A stretch of 64,000 nucleotides of DNA from positions 3,782,001-3,846,000 of the forward strand of contig NZ_CP009520.1 of the NCBI RefSeq assembly GCF_000969905.1, read 5' to 3'. The notes beneath the pieces were generated by a model that was not told where the DNA came from, searched no databases, and saw only the letters and a list, made by a program, of their open reading frames with translations. This stretch comes from Methanosarcina vacuolata Z-761. Lineage in GTDB: Archaea; Halobacteriota; Methanosarcinia; Methanosarcinales; Methanosarcinaceae. Positions 42,349-51,775 of this stretch are shown in pieces (position 1 is the stretch's first letter; each line of letters opens with the position of its first letter). A program made the position numbers and the translations under genes.

Positions 42349-43375
42349 AAACTGCAACACATCTAGAGGTATTTGTCATATATATTCTTTTCGCTACCAG
42401 AGTCCCGTCTTGAGAGATTAGGGGTGTCTGCGTCGAGAAACTCTAAAAAACATTTTTCTACGCGTGTATTTTTGTGATATAGTAACTGGATGAGTTAAGT
42501 ACATATATTCGTTTGAGACTGTCCAGGGGGGTTAAAACTGGATATTATGTACAATCTATCATTAATGAGTAAGCTCATTTCAACACCAATTTTATCCCCA
42601 AATCCATAAAGTTTTCATAACTATTTTCATGATTCAAAGATCTATTGATTGTTTGGAATTCGGGGTTCTAAGAAATGATTTTGATTTTTGGGATCCGCTC
42701 GATGTGAAAATTTTCCACGTATGCTGGCGTTCCGCTATATCTCTTAATATTATATAGATAGTTTTATCTTATTGTCAACCTTGGATATTGAGACGAAAAT
42801 ATTTTTCGAACACATATATTTAAGAGTATATTGTAGAAAATATACTCTCAATAAGTATATTTTATTACACTGTTAAAACCAGATTTTTTCATTGATTTCT
42901 CTATATTTTTATTAATTTTTTAATAAAAATACCTTTTTTTCTGTACCAATCTCTCAAAATATTATTATTTAACATCCAAAGCGATATAACACTTTAAATG
43001 TAACAATAATTTCTCCCTGATGAGGGGGTAACAAATGTTATTTATTTGTGCTGTAATAAGCAAATATCTAATCTTCCTGGCCTATTGTCATCTTAATTTC
43101 TTATTTTCTTGCTCCCTTACTCTTACTCCCTTACTCTTACTCTTGCCCCCTTACTCTTACTCTTTCTCCCTCACTCTTGTTCTCTTACTCTTGTTCTCAA
43201 CTCTTGCTCTCTTACTCTTGCTCTCTCATCCTCTGAGTCTCTTGTTTTTGTTTTCTATCGGTGTATCTCTATGATGTAGGATATATATCTCGTTTACTAA
43301 CCTTAATATAAATTTCAAAAGAGACTTTCACTTTCTAACGATCTGGTTCCAGACTTGACATAAAAATTGTTCTAT

Positions 43376-43585
43376 TCTGGGGTTTGTTTCCCTGGGGTTT
43401 TTTATTCCTGAATTCTTTACTCCTGAGTTATTCGCTTCTAAGTTTTTTATTCATGAGTTCCTTACATATGAGTTCTTTAATTCCAATTCCCCCACTTATA
43501 AGTCCCCTAATCCTGAGATACTCACGTTTAAGTCCTTTAATTTTAAGTTTCTCACTTTTGAGTTCTTCGTTCCTAAGTTATTTAT
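43376..43585. repeat. Degenerate 13-16-bp repeat array
   Basis: Units such as TTCCTGAATTCTTTAC, TCCTGAGTTATTCGC, TTCTAAGTTTTTTA, TTCATGAGTTCCTTAC, ATATGAGTTCTTTAA follow one another with drift. Each keeps a GAGTT or AAGTT core after a short pyrimidine stretch. Confidence 0.7.
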
Positions 43586-43867
43586 CCCGAATTTTCGGTC
43601 AAGCAATTTCCTATAACTTGCATATTCTTTTGTATAACTGACAAAATATCCAGAGCTTAACAAAAAGTTAATGTAATGATCGTGTTATACGGAGTTTAAA
43701 CGAACACAAAAGAGAATACTGCTCGCACTTTTTCTTACTGCTGGTCTGTTCTAGCGTGTGCGCTTTGGAGTGTTCTTTATAAGGCTGCACGATATTGAGT
43801 CTGCAGATAGGCGTTTTGTAATAGCTTAGGTTCTATCTAATCTCCCAGCTCATATCGAGCAAAAGGT

Positions 43868-43975
43868 AAAATTTCAAAAATAATTATAAAATTTCAGGAA
43901 ATAATTATAAAATTTCAGGAAATAATGGGAAATTCCAGAAAATAATGGGAAATTCCAGAAAATTATTCAATATGG
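43868..43975. repeat. Tandem repeat before the small ORF
   Basis: Two copies of TAATTATAAAATTTCAGGAAA-type units (about 21 bases) are followed by two copies of TAATGGGAAATTCCAGAAAA (20 bases) and a partial one. Confidence 0.85.
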
Positions 43976-43985
43976 AAATCTTAAG

Positions 43986-44180
43986 ATGGCCCCCAAAATG
44001 ACAGTTTTTGAACTAAGGGACGAAAATAATGAGAACTTGAAGGTTCATCTAGAATATACAGGCAGCTCTCCTTCTAACCTTGCCGAAGGAAACAATAAGT
44101 ATTTACGAGACTGTGTTTCTGAACTTAAGCTTGAGGCGAATAAGATCGTTACCAGATGCCCGTTCAAGTACACGGAGTAA
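43986..44180 (+). CDS. Small protein of unknown function upstream of the prenyl synthase
   Basis: 64 residues: MAPKMTVFELRDENNENLKVHLEYTG, then LAEGNNKYLRDCVSELKLEANKIV and a C-terminal RCPFKYTE. No family recognised; one beta hairpin and one helix are likely. Its stop is six bases before ATG 44186 of the polyprenyl synthase gene. A start at ATG 43998 is possible because no strong ribosome site is present. The tight spacing suggests a small partner or leader of the isoprenoid gene. Confidence 0.6.
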   Translation: MAPKMTVFELRDENNENLKVHLEYTGSSPSNLAEGNNKYLRDCVSELKLEANKIVTRCPFKYTE

Positions 44181-44185
44181 TATTG

Positions 44186-45043
44186 ATGAATATTGAAGAG
44201 TGGGAAGAATACAGATATGTTGAATCAGGAATAAATAACTTCATTGATCAAATGAACGAGTCCAGCTTAAAAAAAATGGTAGAACATGTCTGTAATACCG
44301 GAGGAAAACGAATTAGACCAATAATCCTCCTTCTCTCCAGTGAGATCTGTTCAGGTTCATACCAGCAGAGCCTCAATGCAGCTCTTGCTATCGAAATAAT
44401 GCACTCGGCTTCCCTCATCCATGATGACTTGCTGGATCAGGGGCTTGTTAGAAGAAACCTGCCTTCAGCCCCTGAAAAATTTGGCCCTTCCAGGGCTCTT
44501 CTTTGTGGCGATTATCTGATTGCAAAATGCTTTGAGTTTATTTCTCCATATGGGGAACAAGTGGTCCGAGACTTCGGGAAAGCCGGGATGGATATGGCTG
44601 AAGGAGAAGTCCTTGATCTGAAGCTCGATAAGGACAATTTTGGAGAAAACAACTATTTCGAATGCATTTACAAGAAAACGGCTTCTTTATTTGCCATCAG
44701 TGCTTCCATAGGGGCATACACTGGAGGGGCTGACGAAACTCTGGCCAGGCGTTTTAATGTCTTTGGAAATTGCCTGGGAACTGCATACCAGATTGTTGAC
44801 GATATTCTTGAGTTTCTTGAAGTGGTCGAAGGCAAGGAATCGAAATTCACATCTGAAACTCTGCCGCATGTTTACATGAAGAATATGTCAAAAGAAGAAG
44901 CAATAGAAAAATCTATAGAAGCTGTAAAACTGCGTGTTAATGCCGCAAAAGAGACACTGTTGACATTTAATGAATGTCCGGCAAGGGACAAACTCTTTCA
45001 GATTACCGATTATATAACTGTTGATATGCTTGAGATTGTTTAA
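44186..45043 (+). CDS. Polyprenyl diphosphate synthase (geranylgeranyl/geranylfarnesyl type)
   Basis: 285 residues. ATG 44186 follows GGAG and avoids overlap with the preceding gene; an earlier ATG at 44156 is unlikely. GGKRIRP (39-45), first Asp motif DDLLD (80-84) and second DDILE (205-209) are the catalytic signatures of trans-prenyl elongation. In Methanosarcina such enzymes supply C20/C25 chains for lipids and for the side chain of methanophenazine; the fifth residue before the first motif, which helps set chain length, is small-to-medium (A/S region MHSASLIH). The exact chain length cannot be read here. It is followed by a radical SAM gene 150 bases on. Confidence 0.85.
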   Translation: MNIEEWEEYRYVESGINNFIDQMNESSLKKMVEHVCNTGGKRIRPIILLLSSEICSGSYQQSLNAALAIEIMHSASLIHDDLLDQGLVRRNLPSAPEKFGPSRALLCGDYLIAKCFEFISPYGEQVVRDFGKAGMDMAEGEVLDLKLDKDNFGENNYFECIYKKTASLFAISASIGAYTGGADETLARRFNVFGNCLGTAYQIVDDILEFLEVVEGKESKFTSETLPHVYMKNMSKEEAIEKSIEAVKLRVNAAKETLLTFNECPARDKLFQITDYITVDMLEIV

Positions 45044-45194
45044 TGCTCAGCTTTTCCTGAAAAATGAACTGTGACACTGCCAAATTTTCAGTATCTAAAA
45101 TGGAAAATAATATTATTTAATTATCTAGTTTAATAAGTTCTCTAACTTCTAATAAGTCTTCCAACTTTTGCCAACAACTTTACCAGGTGTATCC

Positions 45195-46376
45195 ATGCGA
45201 GTATATGATAGTCCGGTGCTTAAGGTAAATGCCAGTACAGAAAACGAAAAAATTGTGCTTGATACAGAAGGTCCTCTTTCCCAGCTTGCAAAGCCTTTCC
45301 TCAAACGCATAAACAACATTTTTGCAGAAGAAAAACCCATTTCAGTGGATGAAAATGAGATTATTTTTTCTACATGGATCCCACCTATTCCGGGGCCTGT
45401 TTTCAGCCGGGTGATAGGTGCTGAGATCGCAGCTATCCGGAAAAAAAGGGTTCCTGACCAGTTCTCAATAGGAATTACGGCTCGTTGTCCTAACCGCTGT
45501 ATCCACTGTGGGGCAGCCGGTATCAAGCCAGAAAAGGAGCTTACCCTGGATGAAATTTCCAGAGCTGTAAACCAGAGCCTGGAGCTTGGGTCTTATCTTA
45601 TTTCTTTCGACGGCGGGGAGACCATGCTTCGAGATGATCTTGTAGAGATGGTAGCCAGAGTAGATAAATCCAGGGCAATTACTACCTGTCTCACCTCAGG
45701 TTTCAAGCTTTCCGAAGAAAGGGCAAAGGATCTGAAAGCCGCAGGGTTATATGCATCAAGAATTAGTCTGGACAGCCCATATGAAGCCGAACACGACCGT
45801 ATTCGGGGCCGAGAAGGTGCATACAAAGATTCAATCACCGGAATCAAAAATTCAATCAACGCCGGGATCCTGACTGATATGTTTGTGGTTGTTTCTCCTC
45901 ACAATATCGATGACCTTGAAGAATTTTACAACCTTGCATTTAACCTTGGAATGCATGAACTTTCAATATATGAAATTATTGCAGTCGGGCGCTGGCTTGA
46001 GCACGAAGATGAGGTAATAGGGGAAAACGATGTCTCAAGGCTTGAGAAATTCCAGAAAAAAATGAACTCTAAACCTGAAGGCCCCAGGGTAACCGCGTTT
46101 CCTTATTTCCTGGGCCCGAGTCTTTTTGGGTGCTTTGCAGGAAGACGGTGGGTGCACATTGCTTCGGACGGGGAAGTAATGCCGTGTGCCTACACTCCTC
46201 TCTCCTTTGGAAATATCTGTGAAGAGCCCCTGGAAACTATCTGGAAGCGTATGGGTAAGCACAAAGCCTACAAAAAAGATGATGCCGCATATTGCATGAT
46301 GCGCAACCCTGATTTCAGGAAAGAATATATTCATACAATACCCCAGGGCGCAAAGATCCCTTACCGAGTTAAATAA
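45195..46376 (+). CDS. Radical SAM protein
   Basis: 393 residues. ATG 45195 follows AGGTG; ATG 45168 is not supported by a ribosome site. An N-terminal extension of about 90 residues precedes the cluster motif C98xxxC102xxC105 (CPNRCIHC). SFDGGETMLRDDL is the SAM-binding GGE region. A C-terminal CFAGRRWVHIASDGEVMPC followed by CMMRN suggests a SPASM/twitch-like second cluster site. The substrate is unknown. Being on the same strand just after a polyprenyl synthase, it may modify a prenylated cofactor such as methanophenazine; this is a guess from position. Confidence 0.85.
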   Translation: MRVYDSPVLKVNASTENEKIVLDTEGPLSQLAKPFLKRINNIFAEEKPISVDENEIIFSTWIPPIPGPVFSRVIGAEIAAIRKKRVPDQFSIGITARCPNRCIHCGAAGIKPEKELTLDEISRAVNQSLELGSYLISFDGGETMLRDDLVEMVARVDKSRAITTCLTSGFKLSEERAKDLKAAGLYASRISLDSPYEAEHDRIRGREGAYKDSITGIKNSINAGILTDMFVVVSPHNIDDLEEFYNLAFNLGMHELSIYEIIAVGRWLEHEDEVIGENDVSRLEKFQKKMNSKPEGPRVTAFPYFLGPSLFGCFAGRRWVHIASDGEVMPCAYTPLSFGNICEEPLETIWKRMGKHKAYKKDDAAYCMMRNPDFRKEYIHTIPQGAKIPYRVK

Positions 46377-47131
46377 CATTTTTTATGTTATTTTTTAACT
46401 TTATTTTTTCGATTGTTGACTTTAGTAATAAGTATTTTTAGAGCTTTTTTTATGAAATAACCCTTTTTCCTTTGAAAAATGGTTAATTTTCTAATTTAAA
46501 TTTTGAATACTGATGCTTGCATACTGGATCTATCTGTCTTCTGAGCCCGGACAAAAGTCCATTTTTCAAAAGTTAACTTTTGATGGTTTGATTTTCTCGA
46601 AAATGGACTTGACTAGATAAAAATTTTCACAGTTTTGGTGGAATAAAGCAACTTATTATAAGTACTTAAAAACACCATTAAAAGCGTTTATTTTAAAAAA
46701 AAGAGGCTAAAATTCCTTGAATAAATTGATTCATTTATAATTTTTTAACTGACTTTAATAGAGTTTTGAATATATTCTCCATATTTTATTTGACTTATTC
46801 AGGTTACGCTTCACACTTTTTTTTCAGCACTTTATTTGATAATTTTTCGATACTTAATTATATTTCACTGTCAGTATTCAATTATTTTTTACTGTTATAT
46901 TTAATCTTTTTCATTTTAACCTTATATTTTGCTATTTATATTATTAATTTTCTTAAAAATATCTTATAACTTGTATATGTAATGATTTTTCATTATAGTT
47001 CTTCGGCTCTTCTTTGATAAAACCGAAGCTGTTATATAGTTCTTTCGCGAAGGATTTGTTAACTACCTCCATTGGAGTAGGGATTTTTAATTATTAATTT
47101 ATATATTAAATTTTGAGAGACGGAGATTCAC
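46377..47131. other. Spacer before the ATP synthase operon
   Basis: 755 bases with no supported gene; the only open frame (46766-46969) is hydrophobic low-complexity and lies in AT-rich DNA. It holds the inverted repeat at 46555-46610. The aha promoter is in the last 100 bases: TTTATATATTA at about 47099-47108, then GGAG before ATG 47132. A short hairpin CTCC-ATT-GGAG is at about 47067-47077. Confidence 0.5.
46555..46610. repeat. Large inverted repeat with an 18-bp palindrome inside
   Basis: AAGTCCATTTT (46555-46565) is mirrored perfectly by AAAATGGACTT (46600-46610). Inside, at 46566-46583, TCAAAAGTTAACTTTTGA is a perfect palindrome. No protein frame and no known family; it may be an RNA hairpin or a mobile-element remnant. 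Confidence 0.7.
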
Positions 47132-47461
47132 ATGGCTAAAAATGAAATCTTATCTGAAATCAAAAAAGCAGAGGAAAGCGCTAAAACAATGGTTGACGAG
47201 GCCATTGAAGCTAAAAACAGGCGTATCTCCGAAGCTCGGGCTGAAGCCAGGGAAATCCTGAAACAGTCCGAAATCGATGCACATAAAGCTGCACAAGACT
47301 CTTTTAAAGAGGGTGAAAAAAAGATCCTGGAGGAAAAAGATAAGATCATAAACGATGGTGAGAAAAACGCATTAGCCATGTCCCAAAAAGCTCAAGCTAA
47401 CATCGACAAATCCGTCAATTACCTTGTACAGGAGTTTGAGAGGGCGGTCCTTAATGAGTAG
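47132..47461 (+). CDS. ahaH: A1AO ATP synthase subunit H (peripheral stalk)
   Basis: 109 residues, almost entirely a coiled coil: [20 protein letters not shown] then long runs of [11 protein letters not shown] and [10 protein letters not shown]. Subunit H pairs with E as the peripheral stalk. It is the first gene of the operon; GGAG lies upstream of ATG 47132. Its end overlaps the start of ahaI (ATGAGTAG), so the two are coupled. Confidence 0.95.
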   Translation: MAKNEILSEIKKAEESAKTMVDEAIEAKNRRISEARAEAREILKQSEIDAHKAAQDSFKEGEKKILEEKDKIINDGEKNALAMSQKAQANIDKSVNYLVQEFERAVLNE

Positions 47462-49388
47462 ACCTAAAGAGATGACAAGGGCCGTTATTGTCGGGCATAA
47501 AAGCATTCTAAAAGAAACCATCGATGCATTACATGATACAAATCTTTTTCACGTCGAAGACTTTGTCGAAGACGAGTCTGGTTTTAAGATCAGCAAGCCA
47601 TTTAAAAACGCAGAAGAAGTCTCTAAAAAGCTTGTGAAGATCCGCTCTATCGCCAATTATTTGGGGATTGAAAGCAAAAAACCGGTAGTTCAGAAATCTG
47701 ATGCTGTTCTGCGTGAACTTGACTCGAAGTTAAATGAACTGGACAGGACAATTTCAGCTAAAACGGAATCAATTTCCCAGCTTGAAAATGAATTAAAAGA
47801 TATGGACTCCCAGAAAAGGGAAATCATGCCTTATCTGCCCATTGATCTTGACTTTGAATATTATCGTGGTTATGAAAACCTCAAGGTTTTCGCAGGCACT
47901 TTAAAAAATAATGTAGAAACAAGTCAGATTTCAAGTATCACCCAGGCTTACGAACTGTACTTTGATTCCCAATCAAAAACAGCGGTACTGTTTGTAGCTA
48001 AAAATGATGCCGATAAAGTTTACGAATTACTTCAGGGTCTTGGATTCAAAGAGCTTAGAGTTCCAGAAAGAGGTGGTGTCCCAAGCGAACTTTTGAGATC
48101 CATTGAACAGAGAGAAGCCGACGTCACTAGAAGGATTGAATCCTTAAAGGGCGAGATCGAGTCCTTGAAAACAAGGTATGCCGATTTTATCCTTGCAAGC
48201 GACGAAGTCCTGAGTATCGAGAGTCAGAAAGCAGAGCTGCCTCTTAGAATAGCTACATCTGAAAACGCATTCATAATCGATGGATGGACTCCCACCGAGA
48301 GTTATGACAAGGTTGTCAGTGTAGTTAACAGTGCCACTAAAGGCAAGGCATACATCACCAGCCTCGAAGTCCATCATGAGGAAGAAGATGATGCTCCTGT
48401 CGAGTACAATAATTCAAAAGTTGTGGCACCGTTGCAGCAGGTTATGGATCTGTATTCTAGACCTAGATATTTCGAAATTGATCCATCTTCAGCGATATTC
48501 ATTACTTTCCCGCTGATCTATGGAATGATTCTTGGAGACATCGGATATGCACTGATACTGGGCACGATTGCACTGGCTATTAAAAAAGCAATGAAGTCAG
48601 ATGCAGTTAGTGATCTCATGAATATTCTTATCTATTGTCAGATTTGGTCTATAGTCTTTGGACTTATTTATGGTGAGTTCCTTGGGTTCCCTCTGGCGAG
48701 TACGCATGAAGAACAAGGTTTAATTCCGTTCTGGCATACAATAACCCTGTTCAATTCAATCGGAGGAGAGGCATTTACTTTCCCAATTCACAGGGCTCAC
48801 ATGGTAATGAGTATGATTGCACTAAGCGTCTTCGTCGGACTGATTCACTTAAATCTCGGGTTCTTGTTCGGATTTTCAAACATTGCAAGACACCACGGGA
48901 TGAAACACGCTATTCTTGAAAAAGGCAGTTGGATGATTATTGAGCTTGGTGTACTTCTTGCAGCTGTTGGTTATTTTGGCGGTTCAGCATTGATGTATGT
49001 CGGTGCTATTGTTCTTGTTCTTGGAATTGCGATGCTCGCTATGGGTGAGGGTATCGCCGGTGTGGTCGAATTGCCGTCTCTGATGGGTAACGCTCTTTCG
49101 TATGCCCGTATTATTGCAGTCGGTCTTTCTTCGATTTATATCGCAGGTACAGTAAATGATATCGCCTTTGAAATGATCTGGGCTGATCATTCTCAGATTG
49201 GTTTCGCGGCAATAGCTGCAATTATCGTATTTATACTCGGACACGCTCTTAACACCGTTCTGAGTATCATCGCTCCCGGACTGCATGCACTCAGGTTGCA
49301 GTATGTAGAATTCTTTGGAAAATTCTATCAAGGCGGGGGCAGAAAATTCAACCCATTCGGATATATAAGAAAATACACGGAGGAATAA
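47454..49388 (+). CDS. ahaI: A1AO ATP synthase subunit I (a-subunit homologue)
   Basis: About 644 residues. ATG 47454 overlaps the last codons of ahaH. The soluble N-terminal half is coiled-coil rich ([38 protein letters not shown]), and from about residue 345 there are eight hydrophobic helices with [41 protein letters not shown] and [13 protein letters not shown]. The Arg in [11 protein letters not shown] is the family's essential arginine of the ion channel. It forms the ion path with the K ring. Confidence 0.97.
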   Translation: MSRPKEMTRAVIVGHKSILKETIDALHDTNLFHVEDFVEDESGFKISKPFKNAEEVSKKLVKIRSIANYLGIESKKPVVQKSDAVLRELDSKLNELDRTISAKTESISQLENELKDMDSQKREIMPYLPIDLDFEYYRGYENLKVFAGTLKNNVETSQISSITQAYELYFDSQSKTAVLFVAKNDADKVYELLQGLGFKELRVPERGGVPSELLRSIEQREADVTRRIESLKGEIESLKTRYADFILASDEVLSIESQKAELPLRIATSENAFIIDGWTPTESYDKVVSVVNSATKGKAYITSLEVHHEEEDDAPVEYNNSKVVAPLQQVMDLYSRPRYFEIDPSSAIFITFPLIYGMILGDIGYALILGTIALAIKKAMKSDAVSDLMNILIYCQIWSIVFGLIYGEFLGFPLASTHEEQGLIPFWHTITLFNSIGGEAFTFPIHRAHMVMSMIALSVFVGLIHLNLGFLFGFSNIARHHGMKHAILEKGSWMIIELGVLLAAVGYFGGSALMYVGAIVLVLGIAMLAMGEGIAGVVELPSLMGNALSYARIIAVGLSSIYIAGTVNDIAFEMIWADHSQIGFAAIAAIIVFILGHALNTVLSIIAPGLHALRLQYVEFFGKFYQGGGRKFNPFGYIRKYTEE

Positions 49389-49392
49389 AAAC

Positions 49393-49638
49393 ATGGTAGA
49401 TGGAGCAACAGCAGGTCTTTTTCTGGACGCAGCAGGAATGAAAGCACTCGGTGCAGCAATCGCAATCGCAATTACTGGGTATGCATCTGCAATCGCTGAA
49501 AAAGATATCGGTACAGCAGCAATCGGCGCAATGGCAGAAAACGAAGGATTATTCGGTAAGGGCCTGATCCTTACTGTCATTCCAGAAACCATTGTTATCT
49601 TCGGTCTCGTCGTCGCACTGCTTATCAATTCTGCTTAA
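49393..49638 (+). CDS. ahaK: A1AO ATP synthase subunit K (c ring)
   Basis: 81 residues in one hairpin of two hydrophobic helices: MKALGAAIAIAITGYASAIAEKDIG and LILTVIPETIVIFGLVVALLI. The ion-binding carboxylate is Glu65 in helix 2 (PETIVIFG). It is a standard single-hairpin proteolipid; methanosarcinal enzymes of this type are reported to couple to Na and H ions, but I cannot infer the ion from these residues alone. Its stop codon is inside the first hairpin of the following 195-base structured spacer. Confidence 0.96.
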   Translation: MVDGATAGLFLDAAGMKALGAAIAIAITGYASAIAEKDIGTAAIGAMAENEGLFGKGLILTVIPETIVIFGLVVALLINSA

Positions 49639-49813
49639 ATTTAAGAGCTCTGCTCTTAAATTTCTTAGAGCATTGCTTTAGCTTACCTGGGCCTTTTTCC
49701 TTGCCAGGTAGGCCTGAAGCTGTTATAATGCTCTAAGTTTTCTTTAGGTATCGTTGCACTCTAAGCAGCTTAGAGTTTTTGCTCTAGGCTTTAGAGCACT
49801 TTTTTGCTCTAAA
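49637..49813 (+). promoter_or_regulatory. Cluster of four to five hairpins between ahaK and ahaE
   Basis: Hairpin 1: AAATTTAAGAGC (49637-49648) / GCTCTTAAATTT (49652-49663), 12 bp perfect with a 3-base loop, overlapping the ahaK stop. Hairpin 2: CTTAGAGCATT (49664-49674) / AATGCTCTAAG (49727-49737), with inner TACCTGG/CCAGGTA. Hairpin 3: CTCTAAGC/GCTTAGAG (49759-49775). Hairpins 4 and 5 exclude one another: GCTCTA/TAGAGC (49781-49797) and TTTAGAGCA/TGCTCTAAA (49790-49813). All share AGAGC/GCTCT. The ahaE ribosome site GGAGGTG follows at 49821. The block may stop or process the message so that the K-ring gene is expressed more than the rest. Confidence 0.8.
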
Positions 49814-49832
49814 TTTATTTGGAGGTGTAAGC

Positions 49833-50384
49833 ATGGGACTAGAGATTGTTGTAAAAGACATCCAAGAGGGTGCAAGAGCTGAGGTTTCCCGTATAAAAGC
49901 CGAAGGCGATGCAAAGGCCTCCGAGATTCTAAATGAAGCTAAGGAAGTACAGAAAAAGACACTCGGAGACAGTCTTGCCAAGGCAGAAGAGGACCTCCAA
50001 AATCTGCACCAGCAGGTCATATCAAGTGCAAATCTGGAAGTGAAAAGAATTACGCTTAATAAGCGTAAGGATCTTCTAGATAAAGTTTATGTCCAGACAG
50101 TTGAAAAAATCAAGTCAATGCCGGCATCCAAAAAAGAAGAGCTGTTGAAAACTATTCTCAGCAAGTACGAAGCTAGCGGTGCTAGAGTTTACTCTTCTAA
50201 AGATTCAGAAGATATCGTCAAAAAGTTGACTTCTTTATCTTATGCTGGCAATATTGGTTCTATCGGCGGAGTTATTCTGGAAAACGAGGACGGGACGGTC
50301 AGGTTAGATTTCACATATGATTCAATCCTGAAAAACGTGTATGAGCGTTCACTGAAGCAGATATCTGATATATTATACGGGTGA
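49833..50384 (+). CDS. ahaE: A1AO ATP synthase subunit E (peripheral stalk)
   Basis: 183 residues. The N-terminal helix is a coiled coil (ISVDIQEGAR-like start GLEIVVKDIQEGARAEVSRIK and AEEDLQNLHQQVI). The C-terminal globular part (GNIGSIGGVILENEDGTVRLDFTYDS) contacts A/B subunits. GGAGGTG gives a strong ribosome site six bases before ATG 49833. It forms a stalk with subunit H. Confidence 0.95.
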   Translation: MGLEIVVKDIQEGARAEVSRIKAEGDAKASEILNEAKEVQKKTLGDSLAKAEEDLQNLHQQVISSANLEVKRITLNKRKDLLDKVYVQTVEKIKSMPASKKEELLKTILSKYEASGARVYSSKDSEDIVKKLTSLSYAGNIGSIGGVILENEDGTVRLDFTYDSILKNVYERSLKQISDILYG

Positions 50385-50390
50385 TGTTCG

Positions 50391-51473
50391 ATGCGGCTTT
50401 TGGAGAGACTCTGGGGACAAAAACCCTCACGAAAATCCGATAAGAAGAAAAATGGCACTTCAAATTATCCCTACGCCGTAACCCGTGTCCGCGCTATGAA
50501 GAGCAAGCTGCTCCCAAAAGAATCGTATCCCCGGCTTCTCAATATGGGGATTGATGAAATTACCCGCTTTATCCAAGAGTCTGAATACAAAAACGACATT
50601 GATGAACTGGCAATGAAATATAGTGGTGGCGATCTGGCAGAACACGCATTGAACAGAAATCTTGCGCTCACCTATGATAAATTGGTACGAATCACCTCAG
50701 GAGAATTGAATTACCTGGTTGTCGCATATCTCAAAAAATATGACATCTGGAACATAAAAACACTTCTCCGTGGTAAAATTTACAACGCGCCTGTTGAAGA
50801 AATTGTCGAGTCTTTGATTGCTGCCGGTGAGTTTACTTACACTTCAATGTCAGAGCTTGCAGCCAAGGCCACATATAAAGAAATAATTGAATCCCTGAAA
50901 TATTCCGAGTATTACCCCTTGCTGCAAAAGTTTGACGGAACTAACCTGGCATACATCGAAAACGAACTCGACAAGGTATACTATACAGGCTTGTTTGAAG
51001 CAATCGGAAAACCAAGATCCAAGGACCGCAAGCTCTTTGTTAAAATTGTCAGATTGGAAGTAGACGTTAAGAATCTAATTAACCTCTTCAGGCTGAAAAA
51101 AGCAGGAGTTGTGCAGCTTGATGAAATCATGCCTCTCATGATTGAAGGCGGTCTCGAGCTAAAACTTGAGAAACTGGCGACTCTCCCATATGACGAGTTT
51201 GTCAATGAGCTTCAAAGGACTCAATACTGGGATATAATTTCAAGTGTTACGGGTTCAGATATGAATTCTTTGACTACTCTTGAAAGCAGGCTCACAAGAT
51301 ATTATCTTGAATCTTCAACCATTCTTTCGCATGTATCCCCGATCTCAGTTGCACCTATTCTGGATTATATCATTCATAAACATAATGAGGTAGTTAATCT
51401 CCGGATTATCTTCAGGGGTAAGGAGACTGGCCTCAGTGATGAGTTAATCAAAGACCAGTTGGTGGTTATCTAA
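50391..51473 (+). CDS. ahaC: A1AO ATP synthase subunit C (central-stalk adapter)
   Basis: 360 residues, mostly helical in three repeats, with [35 protein letters not shown]-like [13 protein letters not shown] and [13 protein letters not shown]. It links the central stalk to the K ring. The start ATG 50391 lies seven bases after the ahaE stop. It ends with TAATG at the next gene, which starts on the last base of its stop. Confidence 0.95.
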   Translation: MRLLERLWGQKPSRKSDKKKNGTSNYPYAVTRVRAMKSKLLPKESYPRLLNMGIDEITRFIQESEYKNDIDELAMKYSGGDLAEHALNRNLALTYDKLVRITSGELNYLVVAYLKKYDIWNIKTLLRGKIYNAPVEEIVESLIAAGEFTYTSMSELAAKATYKEIIESLKYSEYYPLLQKFDGTNLAYIENELDKVYYTGLFEAIGKPRSKDRKLFVKIVRLEVDVKNLINLFRLKKAGVVQLDEIMPLMIEGGLELKLEKLATLPYDEFVNELQRTQYWDIISSVTGSDMNSLTTLESRLTRYYLESSTILSHVSPISVAPILDYIIHKHNEVVNLRIIFRGKETGLSDELIKDQLVVI

Positions 51474-51775
51474 TGGAATTAGCAGTGATCGGAAAGAGCG
51501 AGTTTGTTACAGGATTCAGACTGGCGGGTGTCAGGAAGGTTTATGAAGCCGCGGACACCACAGCTACCGAATCCATTGTAAAATCGGTGCTTGAAGATAA
51601 AAGTGTCGGGATTCTTATAATGCATAATGATGACATTAGTGATCTGCCGGAAATTCTAAGGAAAAACTTGAATGAGTCAGTCCAGCCTACAGTGGTAGCC
51701 CTGGGAGGCAGCGGATCAGGCTCGAGTTTAAGAGATAAGATAAAACAAGCGGTAGGTGTTGATCTGTGGAAGTAA
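51473..51775 (+). CDS. ahaF: A1AO ATP synthase subunit F
   Basis: 100 residues: [20 protein letters not shown], then [14 protein letters not shown] and QPTVVALGG, a Rossmann-like small subunit that sits on the central stalk with D. The ATG overlaps the stop of ahaC and the 3' end overlaps ahaA by ten bases. Confidence 0.95.
   Translation: MELAVIGKSEFVTGFRLAGVRKVYEAADTTATESIVKSVLEDKSVGILIMHNDDISDLPEILRKNLNESVQPTVVALGGSGSGSSLRDKIKQAVGVDLWK

Larger units (their letters stand above)
42349..43985. other. 1.6-kb gene-free spacer
   Basis: AT-rich at 42440-43020. From about 43100 to 43240 there is a pyrimidine-rich array of TTACTCTTACTC and TTGCTCTCTTACTC units, and from about 43376 to 43585 a degenerate array of TTCCTGAGTTCTTTA-like units. 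Open frames here are Leu/Ser-rich translations of these arrays and I reject them. Another array is at 43868-43975. I see no gene. Confidence 0.6.

Noticed and set aside
43035-43274. 79-residue open frame
   Set aside because: It is a Leu/Ser-rich translation of the pyrimidine repeat array, without ribosome site or domain.
46766-46969. 67-residue hydrophobic frame before the ATP synthase operon
   Set aside because: Low-complexity Phe/Leu/Ile from AT-rich DNA; no ribosome site and no context.
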